Source: Meandrina meandrites (Eukaryota; Cnidaria; Anthozoa; Scleractinia; Meandrinidae). Taken from it: DNA of 64,000 bases. The notes below the pieces were generated by a model that worked only from the letters and a program-made list of their open reading frames with translations, ran no database searches and was not told the origin of the DNA. The position numbers and the translations under genes are program-made. This document shows, one piece after another, positions 30,619 through 43,437 of this stretch. The stretch lies in contig OY855908.1 in the NCBI GenBank assembly GCA_963693305.1, positions 24,025,493-24,089,492 on the forward strand, read 5' to 3'. Within the stretch, counting starts at the first letter, position 1. Each line of letters begins with the position of its first letter.

Positions 30619-33600
30619 TTAAAGAACTAGTTCTCTGTCACCCAGAGTTTCAAAGTAACTATCCACTTTTTCCTTTGACACAGCCTCTATAGTACTTGGC
30701 TTCCACTTGGGGCTGTTGTCTTTGTCCACTAAAACTAAAACATGATGACAAGATTCAACATGAAATATGAGACAAAAGAAAATCAACAGAAAATAACACA
30801 GCCTCATGGTATCTTGTCACTTAAAATTCATATATCTTATTAGACATTTTAGTGTGTAGTATCGCTGTATATTTTTACGAGTCATGCAGTATTTTGGCGA
30901 GCCTGAAGGGCAAGTCAAAATACAAATGATGAGTAAAAATTAACAGTGATATTACACACTAAAATGTCTAATAAGAGATTTATTATTCAACGTTTTCGTT
31001 TCCCCAGAATTCTGACTTGCCACGGTTTTTAATCTTTTGCGCGGTCGGGGGGGATTGAGACGAGTACAAATATTGTGTGATATTTGTGCTCGTTTCACGC
31101 GTTATTTGTACTGTACGAAGCAGTGATGGATAATAAACCATATTACTCCACACATTCCCTACTACAGGCTTAATCTTAGAGACCAATCTTGTTGTTAATT
31201 TGATAGTATCTCACTGATACTATTCACAAAAGTAAATTTTAACAAAAAGTTTGCTTACCAGCTCTTATTCCTTCATAAAAATCATTATCCTCCTGAAAAC
31301 AACAGCAAAATTGTTTTGTAACATAATATATTCATCAATTTTTTTAAAATCGTAATTACCTGATTACATTTCAAAGTAATACCAACTTTTTGTCAGATGT
31401 GGAGAAGGAAAAATAACTTTTCACTTGATTTATACTCAGGCTGTACAACAATGTCAACAGCTGCAGTCTTTTTCACAACCTTACTGAGATGATCACACCA
31501 GTAGCCTGCGTAGCAAGCGTTCCCGTATGAGCGAATTAAAGTGCCATGTGTCGTGTGCGAGTGAAGATTCTAGTCGCGCAAAAATTGGGGCGAGAGCAAA
31601 AAAGGGAAAGGAGCGGGGAGGGGGTGGGGCAGCGAGGGAACACTTGCAAGCAAACCCCACGATTCTGAAAAACCCGTTCGCCCACGAACGGGGCTTCTGA
31701 TTGGTGTGGCGCGGTCATGCTGATTGATAAGTGTATCGAATTCACCTGATTGATTTGAACCAGGGCGCGAAATAATATTCGAGCGTGACTCGGGCGACAA
31801 GGACAAAACGATATATAATAACCCTAACTCAGCGGAATTCGCTTGTTCTCTGAAGATGGACCAACGTAGGGTATTATATGCCATCAATTTGTGTATTGAT
31901 TGTGCCTGTCTGATGGATTTGGCAAAAGCTTTCAACATTCTTCAGCTCAGTTGTGCGGGTGCGAAGGAAAACGGCAAGGAGGAACAGGTTTTGCCAACAT
32001 TATTTGGCAACTTCAACTTACATTTTCAGAGTCGTTTTACTTATTCTGACGTGAAAGAAGTCGGCGGCGACTCATTCTTTGTTTTGCAAAATTTAAAGCC
32101 AGCCAATTTGCTCATGCTGACAGTTTTCAAAACAACCGCTTCCAGTGCTAAACGGATTTAAATAATGTTTCCCCCGTAGGAAAATATAATACCGTTAAAC
32201 TGCTAAACTGTAGAAGTCCAACCTCACGAAAACCTGCCCTTTAAGCCGAACATTCTACTAATTATTTAAAAGCTCCAGCCAAACTGTAGAGTGCTTTGTG
32301 ATTTCCCTTTGCGAGTTTCCAGCCGATTGAAATGTAAGCAGTCTTGTTCAGCACGCGAAAAATTGTTCTGTTTTGAATTTAAATTAAACTTACAGTTAAC
32401 ACCATCACTTTCGCTAGATGGAAAGCGCTTCTTTTATTCCCCGAAAATTTAAATTATTTTGGCTTTTAAAAAGCATTTTGAAGCTAAATGATGCTGTTGT
32501 GTGACTCGCTGAAAAATAGCGCCATTGACAAGTTGTCAATCTATGAATGAACTCACCCATGAAGGAATCCGTGGGCGTTTTTCAGAATCGTGGGGTCTGC
32601 CTGCAAGCGTTCCCTCGCTGCCCCACCCCCTCCCTGCTCCTTTTCCTTTTTTGCTCTCACCTCAATTTTCGCGCGACCAGAATCTTTCGGGAACACTTGC
32701 TACGCAGGCTAATCACACCAGATGAACAACAAAATTAGTATGCTGTCACAAACATGACAATCTTCTTCATCATACCTTTTAGTTTTTAGCATGTTCTTAT
32801 TTCTGAAATCACCGTGTTCAGTACATCAAGACCATTTCCCATAAGTGATGGTTTTCTTTGTACTCATTCACCTGTCAGCTTTACAGTGAAGTGATCTTGT
32901 GAGAAGAATTTATATATGTTGATCACTTACCTGTTACCTATCCCCTGGCGCCAAGTTGGCGCATAGGGCCTCTTTACCCTGGGCCTCTCTACCCTGGGCT
33001 TGTCATCTTGTCGTGGTGGTAGAGCTTGCGTGTCTCAGTGACCCCAAGAGCTATGCCGGTGGGGACTTAGTCCCTGGTGGGTTCAACCGTGCCGGATTGG
33101 TTGAGGGATAGAGACCTGACAAAGGACAGCCCCTGGTCCTCCAGGTTGGGGGTTGGGCATTAGGCTAATCACCTAACCTCGTAAAATGATTACAGAAACC
33201 TTTATGTTGATCACTTCTTAGAATAATTGACAGGCTGCTTACCATACACCTCTGAGTTAATCTGTATTCCATCTTCAAACAATCCCCAAGGCTTAAGTTA
33301 GCTCCATCTTGCAACTGTCTTAGTGTTATCTTCATGGATATTGGGGACTAACAAAATACAGTTAGTAATTAAATCAATTACTGTTTGATCATTTAGCAAG
33401 GGGGAGGGAGGGAGGAGGGGTGTAAATAAAAATCAATAGTTATAAGTGAAGGCATCAAACCAGAATCTGGACTTACCATTTTATTCAAGATCTGAAAAGA
33501 AAAAAAAATATATTATTACTGAACAGTGTTTTCTGGCTTAAACAGGTGCATGTATGTATATTACGTTCCCAAATGGTATTTTATTGGTTTTTGTGTTTTT

Positions 33601-36600
33601 TTGACTAACTTAACAAATTTGGCTAAGTCAAACTAATTTTGGCTAACTACATGTAAATAATTTTGGTTTAGTCAAACATTATTTTTTCTAACTAATGGTT
33701 TTAATTACGAAGTACACTGGACAAGAGGTTAGGTCTGAAGCATTATATTTGTTGCCGTTTAGTTAGGTTATAATAGCAATGCTGTTAGCTGCTCTATAGC
33801 TGTAGGATAACCTCAGTTGCTATTTTGGTACCTCATCGATAAGAAAGCAGATAAAAATTCATGCTTGTTTCTATACACAGGGCTCATAAACAGGGCAGGA
33901 AATTCCAATTAAGCTTCATACATTGCTTTAAATTTTTGGCTCTTTGAGACCCGCCCTCCTCCCTGGAATTTCCAATCCCTTTGGTGGGGGGAGTATGGAT
34001 ATTTTCTGGAACCACACATTTTGAGAAACAATCATGACAAAATTTAAAACAAGGTTTCCGATAATTATTGTTTTTCCATCCTGTTGCTCTCACTATGAAC
34101 TGTAGAATAGCCCAAGTTAAGTACTAAACAAACCATATTTTAGTTGATTTTATCTGACCATTACAACACACATTTCACACTCGCTCCCAAACACATTATC
34201 CACCAATTACATATACACAGCTGAAACAATAGCCTAATATGATCGTTTAGACACTAAAATACCTATTACCATATCATGCTAGTGTTGCTGTTAAAATACA
34301 GCTCCAGTTTAACTAACTTGGGTATAATAAACAATGCAAGCCAGAAGATACATAACCTCAATTTGTTTTAACCCCCACTCTGATCCATCATCCTTCAATG
34401 CCTGTAAAATCTCCTCTAAAGTTGGTTTGCCAAAGCAGCTATTTTACATGAGATAACGATTATATTTTCAGTAAACTGCAAAGTGAAAGTTAGATACCAT
34501 TCCCTGGTATAGCATACACTGTACAACTAAATATGTGCGATAATTGGGATCATTTGTTTTATTGAGGTGCACAATTGCAGCCAGTTTTGAACAGTACATG
34601 CTTGACTTATAATTCATCATTCAATTTCATACCTATACATGGAATAAAATTTGCTCATGTCTTTTCTTCACAATTCCTGAAGGAAGCTGTTATTAAATTT
34701 AAGCAAGGTAAAGAGGGGACCCTCTCAAATCAGTATCTCAAATGATTTAGTGGTAACTTTTATTATTTAAGGTAGCTGGCAAAATGAATATTTACCTACC
34801 TGTCTATCTGGTGTGTGTATTTTTCTAGTACAAACTCTTTTTGTCCCTCAGAGCACTGTATTAGTAAAGAGACTGATTTCAGTTATTTTTAAGCCTCTAC
34901 TATGTATTCTTTTAGTGCTACATCATCAGAGGATTCAACATCTTGACAACTAGCCAAAGGAAGCCTGACCGTTAAGTAAATTATAACTACAGTTGAATCC
35001 CTACAACGATTATCAGTTGAGTAAGGCACAAGGGAAGTTTGGGGACAAAGTTTTGACGTTAAAACTATATTGTTACCATGGGCAACTGGCTCGGTTTCCA
35101 ATGGTAACTTGTCGAACTAAGCCGTTCCATGATTTGGCAGGCTTTTTTGGCATGCGACGCATATGTTACCAATGGATACTAAGCCGGTTACTCGTGGCAA
35201 CAACATAGTTTGTCACCAAACTTCACCCGTGCATTACTCAACTGAAAATTGTAGTATCAGTTTGAGAAATCAGACGGCAAAATTGCAATGTTTGACAAAG
35301 TGAAACAAGGGAAATAACATTTAATCCAAGTAAACATGAGGTTGAAGAGATCAAGGATTTGAGAAATCGAGATTCCATGGTAACAGTTAGACTACACGCC
35401 CAAGATAAAACAGGGTTGGAGATCATGCAGAGGAATTTATTAAATATTATGTGGTCAGTTAGTGTTAACATTTTCAATTTTATCTGAACTGCTTATTTTT
35501 TAAGCCAATCTTTCAAAGAAATCTCCAACCTTTTTGTCATAATTATCCAAGACTTCTTGTACACTGTTCAATTGTGGATCAGTCAAGTTTAGCAATGATG
35601 ACTCCAGGTCTGTTAGCTTTAAATAAAACAGAGAACAAAATCAAACCAACTTCATCAAAAACAAATAAATTTAAAAAGCACACTACAAAAGATCATCATT
35701 TTTTCAAGCATCTCCAAACAACTAAAAATCAATAAGTTGAATAAGCAAACAATTTATTAAAAATGTTTCCAAAGATGTAAAGCATGAATGAACAAATCGT
35801 AGATTTAATGCATGGCAAGCACTTGTAGTAATCTACCATGATTAACTCTCAACTGACCAACTGACCGGCAGACTGATCCATCAAGCAACCGAGTGACCAA
35901 CCGACCAAACAACTGACCGACTGACCAATCCTTTATTTAATGTGGTCAGCACTCTTAGCTAAAGAGCTATTTTCCAGGTACACAGCTGGCCACAATAATA
36001 AGGTAAGTCTGCATACGAGCCTAGTGGCCCATCAGGCCGGAGCTTATCCCGGTTTCCGTAGCATGAAGCGACTAGGAGTATTGCTACTCCCCCCTGGATG
36101 GGATGCTAGTCCATCGCAGGGTTACCCCAAGCAGTAAATTCGTCGGTATCCATTTATACACCTGGGTGGAGAGAGGCACTATGAAAGTAAAGTGTCTTGC
36201 CCAAGAACAATAAATAATAAAGATCATAAAAATAGAAAAAATGAAAACTTCATTTTTAGTGTGTAAATTTAAGATAAGCTTAGGTCTGACGTGTTATTTG
36301 CAGCTGGATATGATATTTTTTTTAGTTTTTAAAGTACTTGTTGCAATTAACAAACAATTTCAAGAAGTCAATTTGCCAGTAACTAATTCATATTTAACAC
36401 CTTTTCACTGGTGACAAAGTGTGTGGCTACTCCAGCATGTTTAACATCGTAACCTTTTAACCTTTGACCTGAAAACAAATAACACATCTATGTCAGTGTA
36501 AGCTGGTTAATAAGGAGATGTGGGCTGGGTAAGAGTCTCAGAGGAAGGGGAAGGGAAGGAAAGGGGTTTGTGTAACCAACATAGACAATAAGTTTAAAAA

Positions 36601-39600
36601 CATCACAAGACAAGATGAAGTTAAAAATGAAGATCGTACCTGTTAAGGCAAGGTAAAGACCTAACTTTCCTTTCATCCTGGGTAACACATATCCTCCACC
36701 AACATCAGGAAAGAGACCTTGGGTAATTGGAAAGTAGGGAATTAATTTTAATCCAATAAACTGTGAGTTTGACATTTATCATTGTTTGGTATTTCCCAAG
36801 TTCTGTGACACTACACCACTCTAGGGTGTGGCTAGGAGGTTTAGGGGCTCTTGTAACTTGGTCAAACAAAGGGAGATGTGAATTTGTGGCTGAAACACCT
36901 TTATTCAGACTTATAAAAACATTTAAGGAAATATCCAGTAGAGTATAGTAAAAATAGGTGCCAAAGGGGGTGGAGGGGGAGGGGGGGGGGCATGCTCGGG
37001 ATCACAACCAAATGCTGGTGTAACCTGCCTGTGTCCCTGCACCCAGGGTTCCAGATACAATTTTAAGGCAAGGTGTCAATAAAATATTTTCAGTGGTTCA
37101 ATAGATAAGGCCCTCACCAAATTGTCAAACATTTTCCATCATACTAATAAATGGTAAGATAAGAAGTTTCTTGGTTTACCATTATATCATACCTATTGCT
37201 GTTTCTGGCATAGCAAACACTGTACGCTCTGTGGCAACTCGGAATCGACCATGGACAGATAATCCAACACCCTGAAAATATACAGGATCAAGTTTTGATA
37301 GCCTGCGAATACAGCCGCCTCTCATTCGCTCCCACTACTACATGCGAAACGCGAAGAGAGACGTCTGCGACTCACGGCCAAAAATTCCATACTGATGACG
37401 TAGATCTGTCCGGAATCCGGACAGGAGCGCTGATTGGTCAACTAGGTAATTTGCATAATGTATGTGAAATATGACGCCAGGTCAACGCCGGTTGTTATTG
37501 TGGACCAAAAGTACACTGGATGCGGCAGGATTATGAAGATACACCGGAGCAATAACTTACAACTTACATTTCTCTGATTTCTCACTTCATACCTTATTGG
37601 AAGACTAAGGCAAGAGTGCTTCATGAACGATCACAAAGACGTTCAGGAAGGATGCGCCACTGCAGCCAGTTTCAAAACATTTAGATAAATTTTGACACCG
37701 TGGGTTTTCTTGGTGACACATTTGGTGATTTCACAGCTTCGTTTTTCAAATCATAGCTAATGTGCGACTCGTATAGGGATTTTCGTGACCAAGTTGTCCG
37801 CTGTTTATAATTATGCGTCCTTGACTGCCTTGAAAGTGTTTGTGTTCAATCAATAATTGTTCAATGAATCTATTCTTCGAGCAGTGAGCTAGCAATGCAA
37901 TGGGCAACTGAAAATGAAGACATTAATTATGCGAGACCAACTGCGTGTGTTGTTGTTATATTCCGGAAATCTAAATAGAGGTCAACGTCATCAGTATGGA
38001 ATTTTTGGCCGTGAATCGCAGACGTCTCTCTTCGCGTTTCGCACGTAGTAGCGGGAGCGAATGAGAGGCGGCTGTATTCGCAGGCTAAAGTTTTGATAGT
38101 TTTCACATGTTCAGACTTCAGTTGCTGGAATTATATTGGTTGCCATGGAAAACAAAAACACAAAAGCAGCAACAATAACTATACAATTATAAGAAAAGTA
38201 TTAAGCAAAAACATCACAGATGCTCTGATTGGATAAGAAAACTTAAGGTGGCTGGTAATGGTTTCCAGCATTTCCCAGCTCTTATATACTTCAATGGGTC
38301 AGTGCTACCACTCTATCAGTTTCTGGAGCCAATAGTAATTATATTTTTTTAGCGATACAAATATAGAAGATGAAAAAGATATTTCCTTGACAAGACAAAC
38401 ACATTTTTTAAAGCTTTTAATATTTGCAAAAGGTATAACCAACTTTCACTCACCCCTCCCATTGTTATTCCATTAATAAATGCCACATAAGGAGTTTGCA
38501 GTGTTCCTGGAAATCAATTTACAACAACAAAGTCACAAAGTCGCTTGTCGAAAAATCAATCACACACAATTTAACTCACCTATGGCATAATTTAACATGT
38601 ATTCCTCCTTGAAGAACACCTTTGTTAGTTCATCACCCTTCTTTCCAGCTTCTGCAATTGCTGTAAATTTTGATAATACATGTATAAGTATTTTAAAATC
38701 AAGACACTTAATATATAATATTTGATGCAACAGTTCAATTCTTATACCTTTGCTTTCACAAAGAGAGGGTCCCCGCCAGTGAATAGCTTTTTCAAGACCC
38801 ATGATTTGACTTTTTTGAAGGACAGGATCAGGTATTTAGAGACGTAAGGGAGCAATAGCAGCGTAGATTGTGAGGGGACATAGAAATTGGCTATTTTACA
38901 AGGCAGAATTCAGGAATTTTTCCTTGAAGAACCAAGATTCAGGAAACTTGAAAACTTCTTAAATGAATGATGTCACCATTACTGAGGACCAAAGGTTTCG
39001 AGATCAGTGTGGAATAGCCGATAAAAAACGTTTGGATTACGGGATTGAGGGAAAATTTCAGTCAGGATGGCGGGATTGAAGAACCCTACTGGGGACCCTC
39101 ACAAAGTGGCAATACTAGTTTCGATTTCTGTAATAATCAGGTTTTGCAGGAGTGGGTTATCAGTCTGCTGCCCAAACACAACCAGGAGGACCAGGCAGCA
39201 TTCTTTGTCTGGCCTTTACCCTTTGACCGATCCAGCATGGTTAGACTAAAGTCCCAGCTGCCGCATGCAGCTCTTTGGGTAACTGAGACATGGGAGCTTC
39301 ACAACCATGGCAAACAGTCAGCCCAAGGTGCACAAGGAATAAAAGGTCTCAGCTGTTCAATATTCAAATCGAAGTTACCTCTCACATCACCGCCTGCACA
39401 AAATGAACGGTCTCCAGTTCCTTTAATCATCACTAACCTAACAGCTGGATCAACATCCCATTTCTGTGAAATTAATGGTGTATGTAATTAACAAGCTGTT
39501 CCATTTTCAGCAACATGGCTTCAATATGATGGGTTATTCTTTTGACTAGTCAATTAATGTTGTGGTAATTACACATGTACAAACACAAATGAGCCTTTGA

Positions 39601-40217
39601 AGATTAATAAAACCAGTTAAGGAGTTACAATGACAGCAGGTAAAGCCGCACTTGGACAGAACTGGCCCACACAGCCTGAGCTTGTCCTGGATTTTGTAGC
39701 ATGAAAAACTAGGAGAGTAGATGAATTGCTAGTCATCAGCACTTGCAGTTTTCTGGCACCCATAGACATATCTGAGTGGAGGGGGACTAACAAGTGACTC
39801 GCCGAAGAACACAACATGTAACCCTGGCCAACACACCAGTCTGGACCACCCAGTTCATTTCATGGTGTCGAACACGCTAACTATTAGACAAATGTGTCTC
39901 CTACAAGGGATTACAGTAAGTGAAAGAGGTAACCTCCTGTTTTTTTCTTTGAAGGAGAGATTCTTACCTGTAATACTGGATAGATTTGCCTGATCATGTT
40001 CAAGTTCAGAGCATTCAATGCCTTTGGACGATTCAGTGTGATTATACCAACTTTGTTTTTAATTTCAAGTAATACTTCGGCATCCTGAAACATTTGAAAA
40101 GCAAACATTACACTCGAAGATATCACTGCGTGTGACAAGTTAGAGGTTCAATTAATGACAGAAACACTTGGTTCACTAATTATTAATTACCATTTGTGCA
40201 TTGGTTGATGACATCCT
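30619..40217 (-). CDS. HIBCH: 3-hydroxyisobutyryl-CoA hydrolase, mitochondrial
   Basis: Hydrolyses 3-hydroxyisobutyryl-CoA in mitochondrial valine breakdown; crotonase superfamily. Exons in coding order: 40217-40191, 40084-39968, 39463-39379, 38660-38580, 38506-38454, 37271-37193, 36717-36640, 36468-36401, 35616-35530, 34855-34800, 34438-34357, 33491-33477, 33347-33243, 31292-31259, 30734-30619. All phases match, for 1083 nt (360 residues). Key segments are [15 protein letters not shown] (oxyanion hole), G-I-T-M-G-G-G-V-G-L-S and the catalytic Glu and Asp in [15 protein letters not shown]. The C-terminus has [10 protein letters not shown] and [10 protein letters not shown]. The first exon with the targeting peptide is not certain (candidate at 40575-40628). 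The exon 9 donor GTTGGA is unusual after the GT but keeps phase. Confidence 0.93.
30836..30976. repeat. Inverted-repeat MITE in HIBCH last intron
   Basis: CTTATTAGACATTTTAGTGT is mirrored by ACACTAAAATGTCTAATAAG, about 140 bp in total. It would form a strong hairpin. Confidence 0.75.
31502..32711. mobile_element. TIR element with 10-bp target duplication, same ends as 20765-24671
   Basis: The ends are TAGCCTGCGTAGCAAGCGTT and, in reverse, GCTACGCAGGCTA. They are flanked by ATCACACCAG at 31492-31501 and 32712-32721. Inverted arms of about 190 bp (at 31502-31690 and 32530-32711) enclose a plus-strand frame at 31856-32161 starting M-D-Q-R-R-V-L-Y that I cannot assign. It lies in a HIBCH intron. 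The target-duplication length suggests a Mutator-like origin. Confidence 0.8.
32965..33185 (+). repeat. Unclassified retroelement-like fragment
   Basis: The GC-richer block containing CATCTTGTCGTGGTGGTAGA, GCTATGCCGGTGGGGACTTA and TCAACCGTGCCGGATTGG differs sharply in composition from its AT-rich surroundings. I recall similar blocks at the 5' ends of invertebrate non-LTR elements, but I cannot name a family. It lies 58 bp from HIBCH exon 33243-33347. Confidence 0.35.
33477..33491 (-). CDS. HIBCH: HIBCH 15-nt microexon
   Basis: The exon encodes I-L-N-K-M, flanked on the minus strand by TTTTCAG and GTAAGT. It bridges exons ending L-K-Q-I-E and starting S-P-I-S-M-K-I-T-L. The homologous stretch in other HIBCH proteins reads V-I-N-K-M followed by S-P, which confirms it. 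It is in phase 0 at both ends. Confidence 0.88.
33948..34017. mobile_element. Single transposon end related to 56723-57767
   Basis: Read on the minus strand this starts TGTGTGGTTCCAGAAAATAT and continues with GGGATTGGAAATTCCAG, matching the left end of the element inside the retrotransposon at 56723. The other end was not found nearby, so it looks like a fragment. Confidence 0.6.
36018..36212 (-). repeat. tRNA-derived SINE-like copy (minus)
   Basis: It has the block order CTAGTGGCCCATCAGGCC, GGATGGGATGCTAGTCCATC, CCATTTATACACCTGGGTGG, then AGTGTCTTGCCCAAGAAC, as in the other copies. The Pol III promoter end is missing or truncated. Confidence 0.7.
37299..38087. mobile_element. TIR element with 9-bp target duplication
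   Basis: The ends TAGCCTGCGAATACAGCCGC and its reverse counterpart extend as inverted arms of about 105 bp. AAGTTTTGA lies at 37290-37298 and 38088-38096. The interior has no transposase. It sits 19 bp upstream (minus strand sense) of the HIBCH exon 37193-37271 acceptor region. Same terminal family as 20765-24671 and 31502-32711. Confidence 0.85.
38246..38335. mobile_element. Truncated TTAA-type MITE end
   Basis: TTAAGGTGGCTGGTAATGGT followed by TTCCAGCATTTCCCAGCTC resembles one arm of the 21449-21871 MITE. No partner arm was seen. Confidence 0.55.
39646..39905 (-). repeat. Diverged SINE-like copy (minus)
   Basis: CTGGCCCACACAGCCTGAGC, TGAATTGCTAGTCATCAGC, GGCACCCATAGACATATCTG and GAAGAACACAACATG follow the order of the SINE blocks with many changes. 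It includes a decayed B-box-like region near 39850. Confidence 0.5.
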
Positions 40218-40574
40218 CTGAAATCAAAAAGTAAAAAAAAACTATCAGGTTATAAGCTAATAAATAAATTTTAAAAAAAGCAAATAAAAAAATTAATTTA
40301 ATAATATAGACTCTTATTAGGAATATAATAATTACACAATGTCTATAATATACACATGGCTCCCTCCCTTCATCAAAATTTTAGTATTAAAATATTATTT
40401 GTCATAAGTTAATATTTCCCTTTATATATTTTAATTATTTCTGTAATGTTTGGGAAATTAATAGGAAATCAAGTTTATTATAATCATTTTTAAGCGATGA
40501 CGTCATTTTATGACGTCATCGGTTAATGCTGTAAAGCGGAAAAGCGATGGAATTTATGGAATTTTTGGTGTTAC

Positions 40575-40628
40575 GGTGTTACGATTACTCCCTGAATTGA
40601 ACCGAAGAGCATTGGGAACTAGGTGCAT
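40575..40628 (-). CDS. HIBCH: Candidate first coding exon of HIBCH
   Basis: An ATG at 40628 starts M-H-L-V-P-N-A-L-R-F-N-S-G-S-N-R-N-T and ends at a GTAACA donor in phase 0, as needed for the 40217-40191 exon. Arg without acidic residues fits a targeting peptide. The frame is also open upstream. The evidence is compositional only; the real first exon could lie elsewhere. Confidence 0.35.
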
Positions 40629-40730
40629 GGTTTGTGTTCTTGTTGTATTCGTCGTGCATGTGGACGGGATCTGTTGTCTGCTGCAATCGACCGATCTTTC
40701 TAGAACCGAATAGAATTTGGAACTAACTTC

Positions 40731-41340
40731 AGGGATAAACGTCAGTAGAAAAGAATTCAAGTAAAACTCAACAAGAAATCACGGCGTAGAACTCAAAGCA
40801 AAATACTCCTGGGCAGTTAGAAAGGACCGATTCTATGTATAAACGAAAGACACAAATTATATTTGATGTGTTTTATTAGATTTAGTAAACAGAAATCTTT
40901 ACATTTTTTAAAAGAAAAAGGCTAAACATTTTCAAGACAGCGTTTGACCTTGTATCTTATGTCATCAGTATCGGATGTCGCGCTACAAGATAACACAGCT
41001 TTTGTCAAACAGTCATTCAACACAGAAGTTGTTCAGGAATAAACGTCAGTAGAAAAGAAATCAAGTTTAACTCAACAAGAAAGCACTGCGTAGAACTTAA
41101 AGCAAAATACTCCCGGGCAGTTAGAAGGGACTAATTCTAAGTATAAGTGAAAGAGACTAATTATATTTGATGTGTTTTATAAGATTTAGTAAACAGAAAT
41201 CTTTATTCTTTTTTTAAAAACAAAAGGGCTCAACAATTTCAAGACAGCGTTTGACCTTGTATCATATGTCGTCAGTATCAGATATCTCCCTGCAACATAA
41301 CGCAACTTTTGTCGAACAATCATTCAACACAGAAGTTGTC
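40731..41340. repeat. Tandem duplication, unit about 305 bp
   Basis: A block starting GGGATAAACGTCAGTAGAAA and ending TTCAACACAGAAGTTGT (40731-41031) is repeated directly at about 41034-41340 with scattered substitutions. No coding content. Confidence 0.85.
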
Positions 41341-42004
41341 AGCTATTTTTATTAACTTTCTTGAAATTTTCTGTCAAATTTCCTGAAAATTCTTAAAGAC
41401 CCCTTGTGAAACGTCATCGCTTCTGCATGCATTGCGTGCCGTTTATTCATTAGAGTGGTTTTACTTAACCTGTGAAATAGTAACTAAACTTTCAGATACT
41501 ATTACACACTAATTCCATTGTTTTTTTTTGTTTAGTTTGACTATTACGCACTAATCGAGATATTGTTTCACAGGTTAAATAAAATCATTCTCTCTCGAAT
41601 TTCGACCTTTCTATTTAGCAAACATACAGCAACAACCAGCACAAGTTTAATTAGCCTCACCTATGATTTAAAAGCTTGTCTCACATTTTATATGTAAATA
41701 TAATAATTATTATATTTATTTATAATTATTTTAACAGAAGCAAAATAACCTCTCCCCTGACTGGTTTTAATTATCTGATTTGCTTCAAATTTTAAACAAA
41801 TGATTTGTACTGTTACAATACTTACTAAATGGCTGTATAAAGTTCTCAACCGTCGGCAACCAATAGATGACGACCTTAAAAGATGGATTGTACAAAACAA
41901 ATTATAATTTATTAATTTTTATTTCTCAAAACAGTACAAGCAATAATTAAATATCAATCATCACTGATACATATGAAATCTCAACTCTGTTCTCTCTCTG
42001 CATC

Positions 42005-42005
<1 letters not shown>

Positions 42006-42086
<81 letters not shown>
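42006..42086. repeat. ATT microsatellite
   Basis: About 27 triplets of ATT with one interruption. Confidence 0.95.
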
Positions 42087-42087
<1 letters not shown>

Positions 42088-42783
42088 GAGTCCTGGCATC
42101 ATATAATACATGCATAATTAACAATTAGATTATTCACTCTCAATTTCTAAAAAGGTTAGAGTTGATGAAGCCACAGGCCAAATCAACTATCACCTCATAT
42201 AAATCAAGAGTGAAAAATCTAATTGTTTTAGTAGAATTCTTACTAAAGTACTCATAATTTAATGATTTTCAATTATTTCCGCATTTTAAAGTATAATCAA
42301 AATTAATCTTCCAAGCTCGCACATATTCATGTTCTAATGGCTGATAGTATACGAGTAGCACAACCAATCAGATTTGTCGCATTTGTATTAGTATAATAGT
42401 AGAATAGTCTACTAATAACATTAAGGTATTGATTCAATTTGATAACACTGTTAGCAGGGAAACTTTGCATGGAATGGAAAAAATTCCAGTCCAACAGCCC
42501 AAGCGTAAGTTACTTTCCACCAGGTGGGGGATATTTTTCTGGGCACATTTCTGGACATTTGGTTGACAGATGAAATGCCAGTGAAAAATGCCTTTGTGGT
42601 TAGCATTAAATGACTCTGATTGGTTCAAATGGCAATCTTAAAAATCATTTTTCTTGGCATCCCACCATAGGAGGAACCACCCCTTGAGGGACACCCCAGA
42701 GATTCCAACTCTTTGAAATAAAAAAGGGAGGTTTTGGGAGTGGCAAAACCACAACTACAAGCACCAAAGGTGCGAGCCTCTAG

Positions 42784-43197
42784 GGTGTATATGTTGTGGT
42801 TCAATTTTATCTTTGGTTCAAATTTTATTTTCCTTTGTTTTTTGGTATGGTAATGTATGATAATGAGTTTAAAACAAAGGAAAATAAAATTTGGACCAAG
42901 GATAAAATTGAACCACAACATATACACCTAATTGAAGACACGTTGACCCCATGAAAAGCATAAACCATGAACGACATGACCCAATGGGATTCTGGGTAGA
43001 CAGCATTGGTTAGCTGAGTAATATTCATTTTATTGATAATCAAGATATTTTCTTTCTTTAAAAGCATGATTTATGCAGCCTGTCTTATTATGTTCATTTT
43101 ATTGCAGACGACAATTAATTTTGTCCAATTTCCCAGTTAAAATTTGGGTCAAATCGTTATGGTTTATGCTTTTCAGGGTCAACGTTTCTTCAATCAG
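42784..43197. repeat. Two adjacent fold-back repeats
   Basis: GGTGTATATGTTGTGGTTCA (42784) is mirrored by TGAACCACAACATATACACC (ending 42929). Directly next, TTGAAGACACGTTGACC is mirrored by GGTCAACGTTTCTTCAA (ending about 43195), with TGAAAAGCATAAACCAT also mirrored. They may be one compound element. Confidence 0.7.
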
Positions 43198-43395
43198 GTA
43201 CCGGTATATGGGCCTCTAAGGTGGCATTTCCTTCATTTTGAGATCATACTCAATGGAAAATTATCTTGAATAACCTGGTAGAGCTTTAACAGAGAGTGAA
43301 AGCTGAGGCCTACTGGGTCCTCGCTCCAATCTTGCACAAAGACAAGGTAAACCTTGCACGAGGTTGAGGCATGCATTCCAGTGCATTACTGCACC

Positions 43396-43437
43396 CCCAC
43401 CCCCCCCCCCCCCCAAAAAAAAAAAAAAAAAAAAAAA
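43396..43437. repeat. Poly(C)-poly(A) tract
   Basis: A run of about 17 C is joined directly to a run of about 23 A. Confidence 0.85.

Larger units (their letters stand above)
33348..36400. other. HIBCH introns between the 33.2-kb and 36.4-kb exons
   Basis: Between the exons listed for HIBCH there is a partial transposon end at 33948-34017 and a SINE at 36018-36212. The frame at 34889-35101 has no domain support. Confidence 0.4.

Noticed and set aside
39045..39491. Plus-strand frame of 148 codons
   Set aside because: It overlaps the well-supported minus-strand HIBCH exon 39379-39463 and has no domain.
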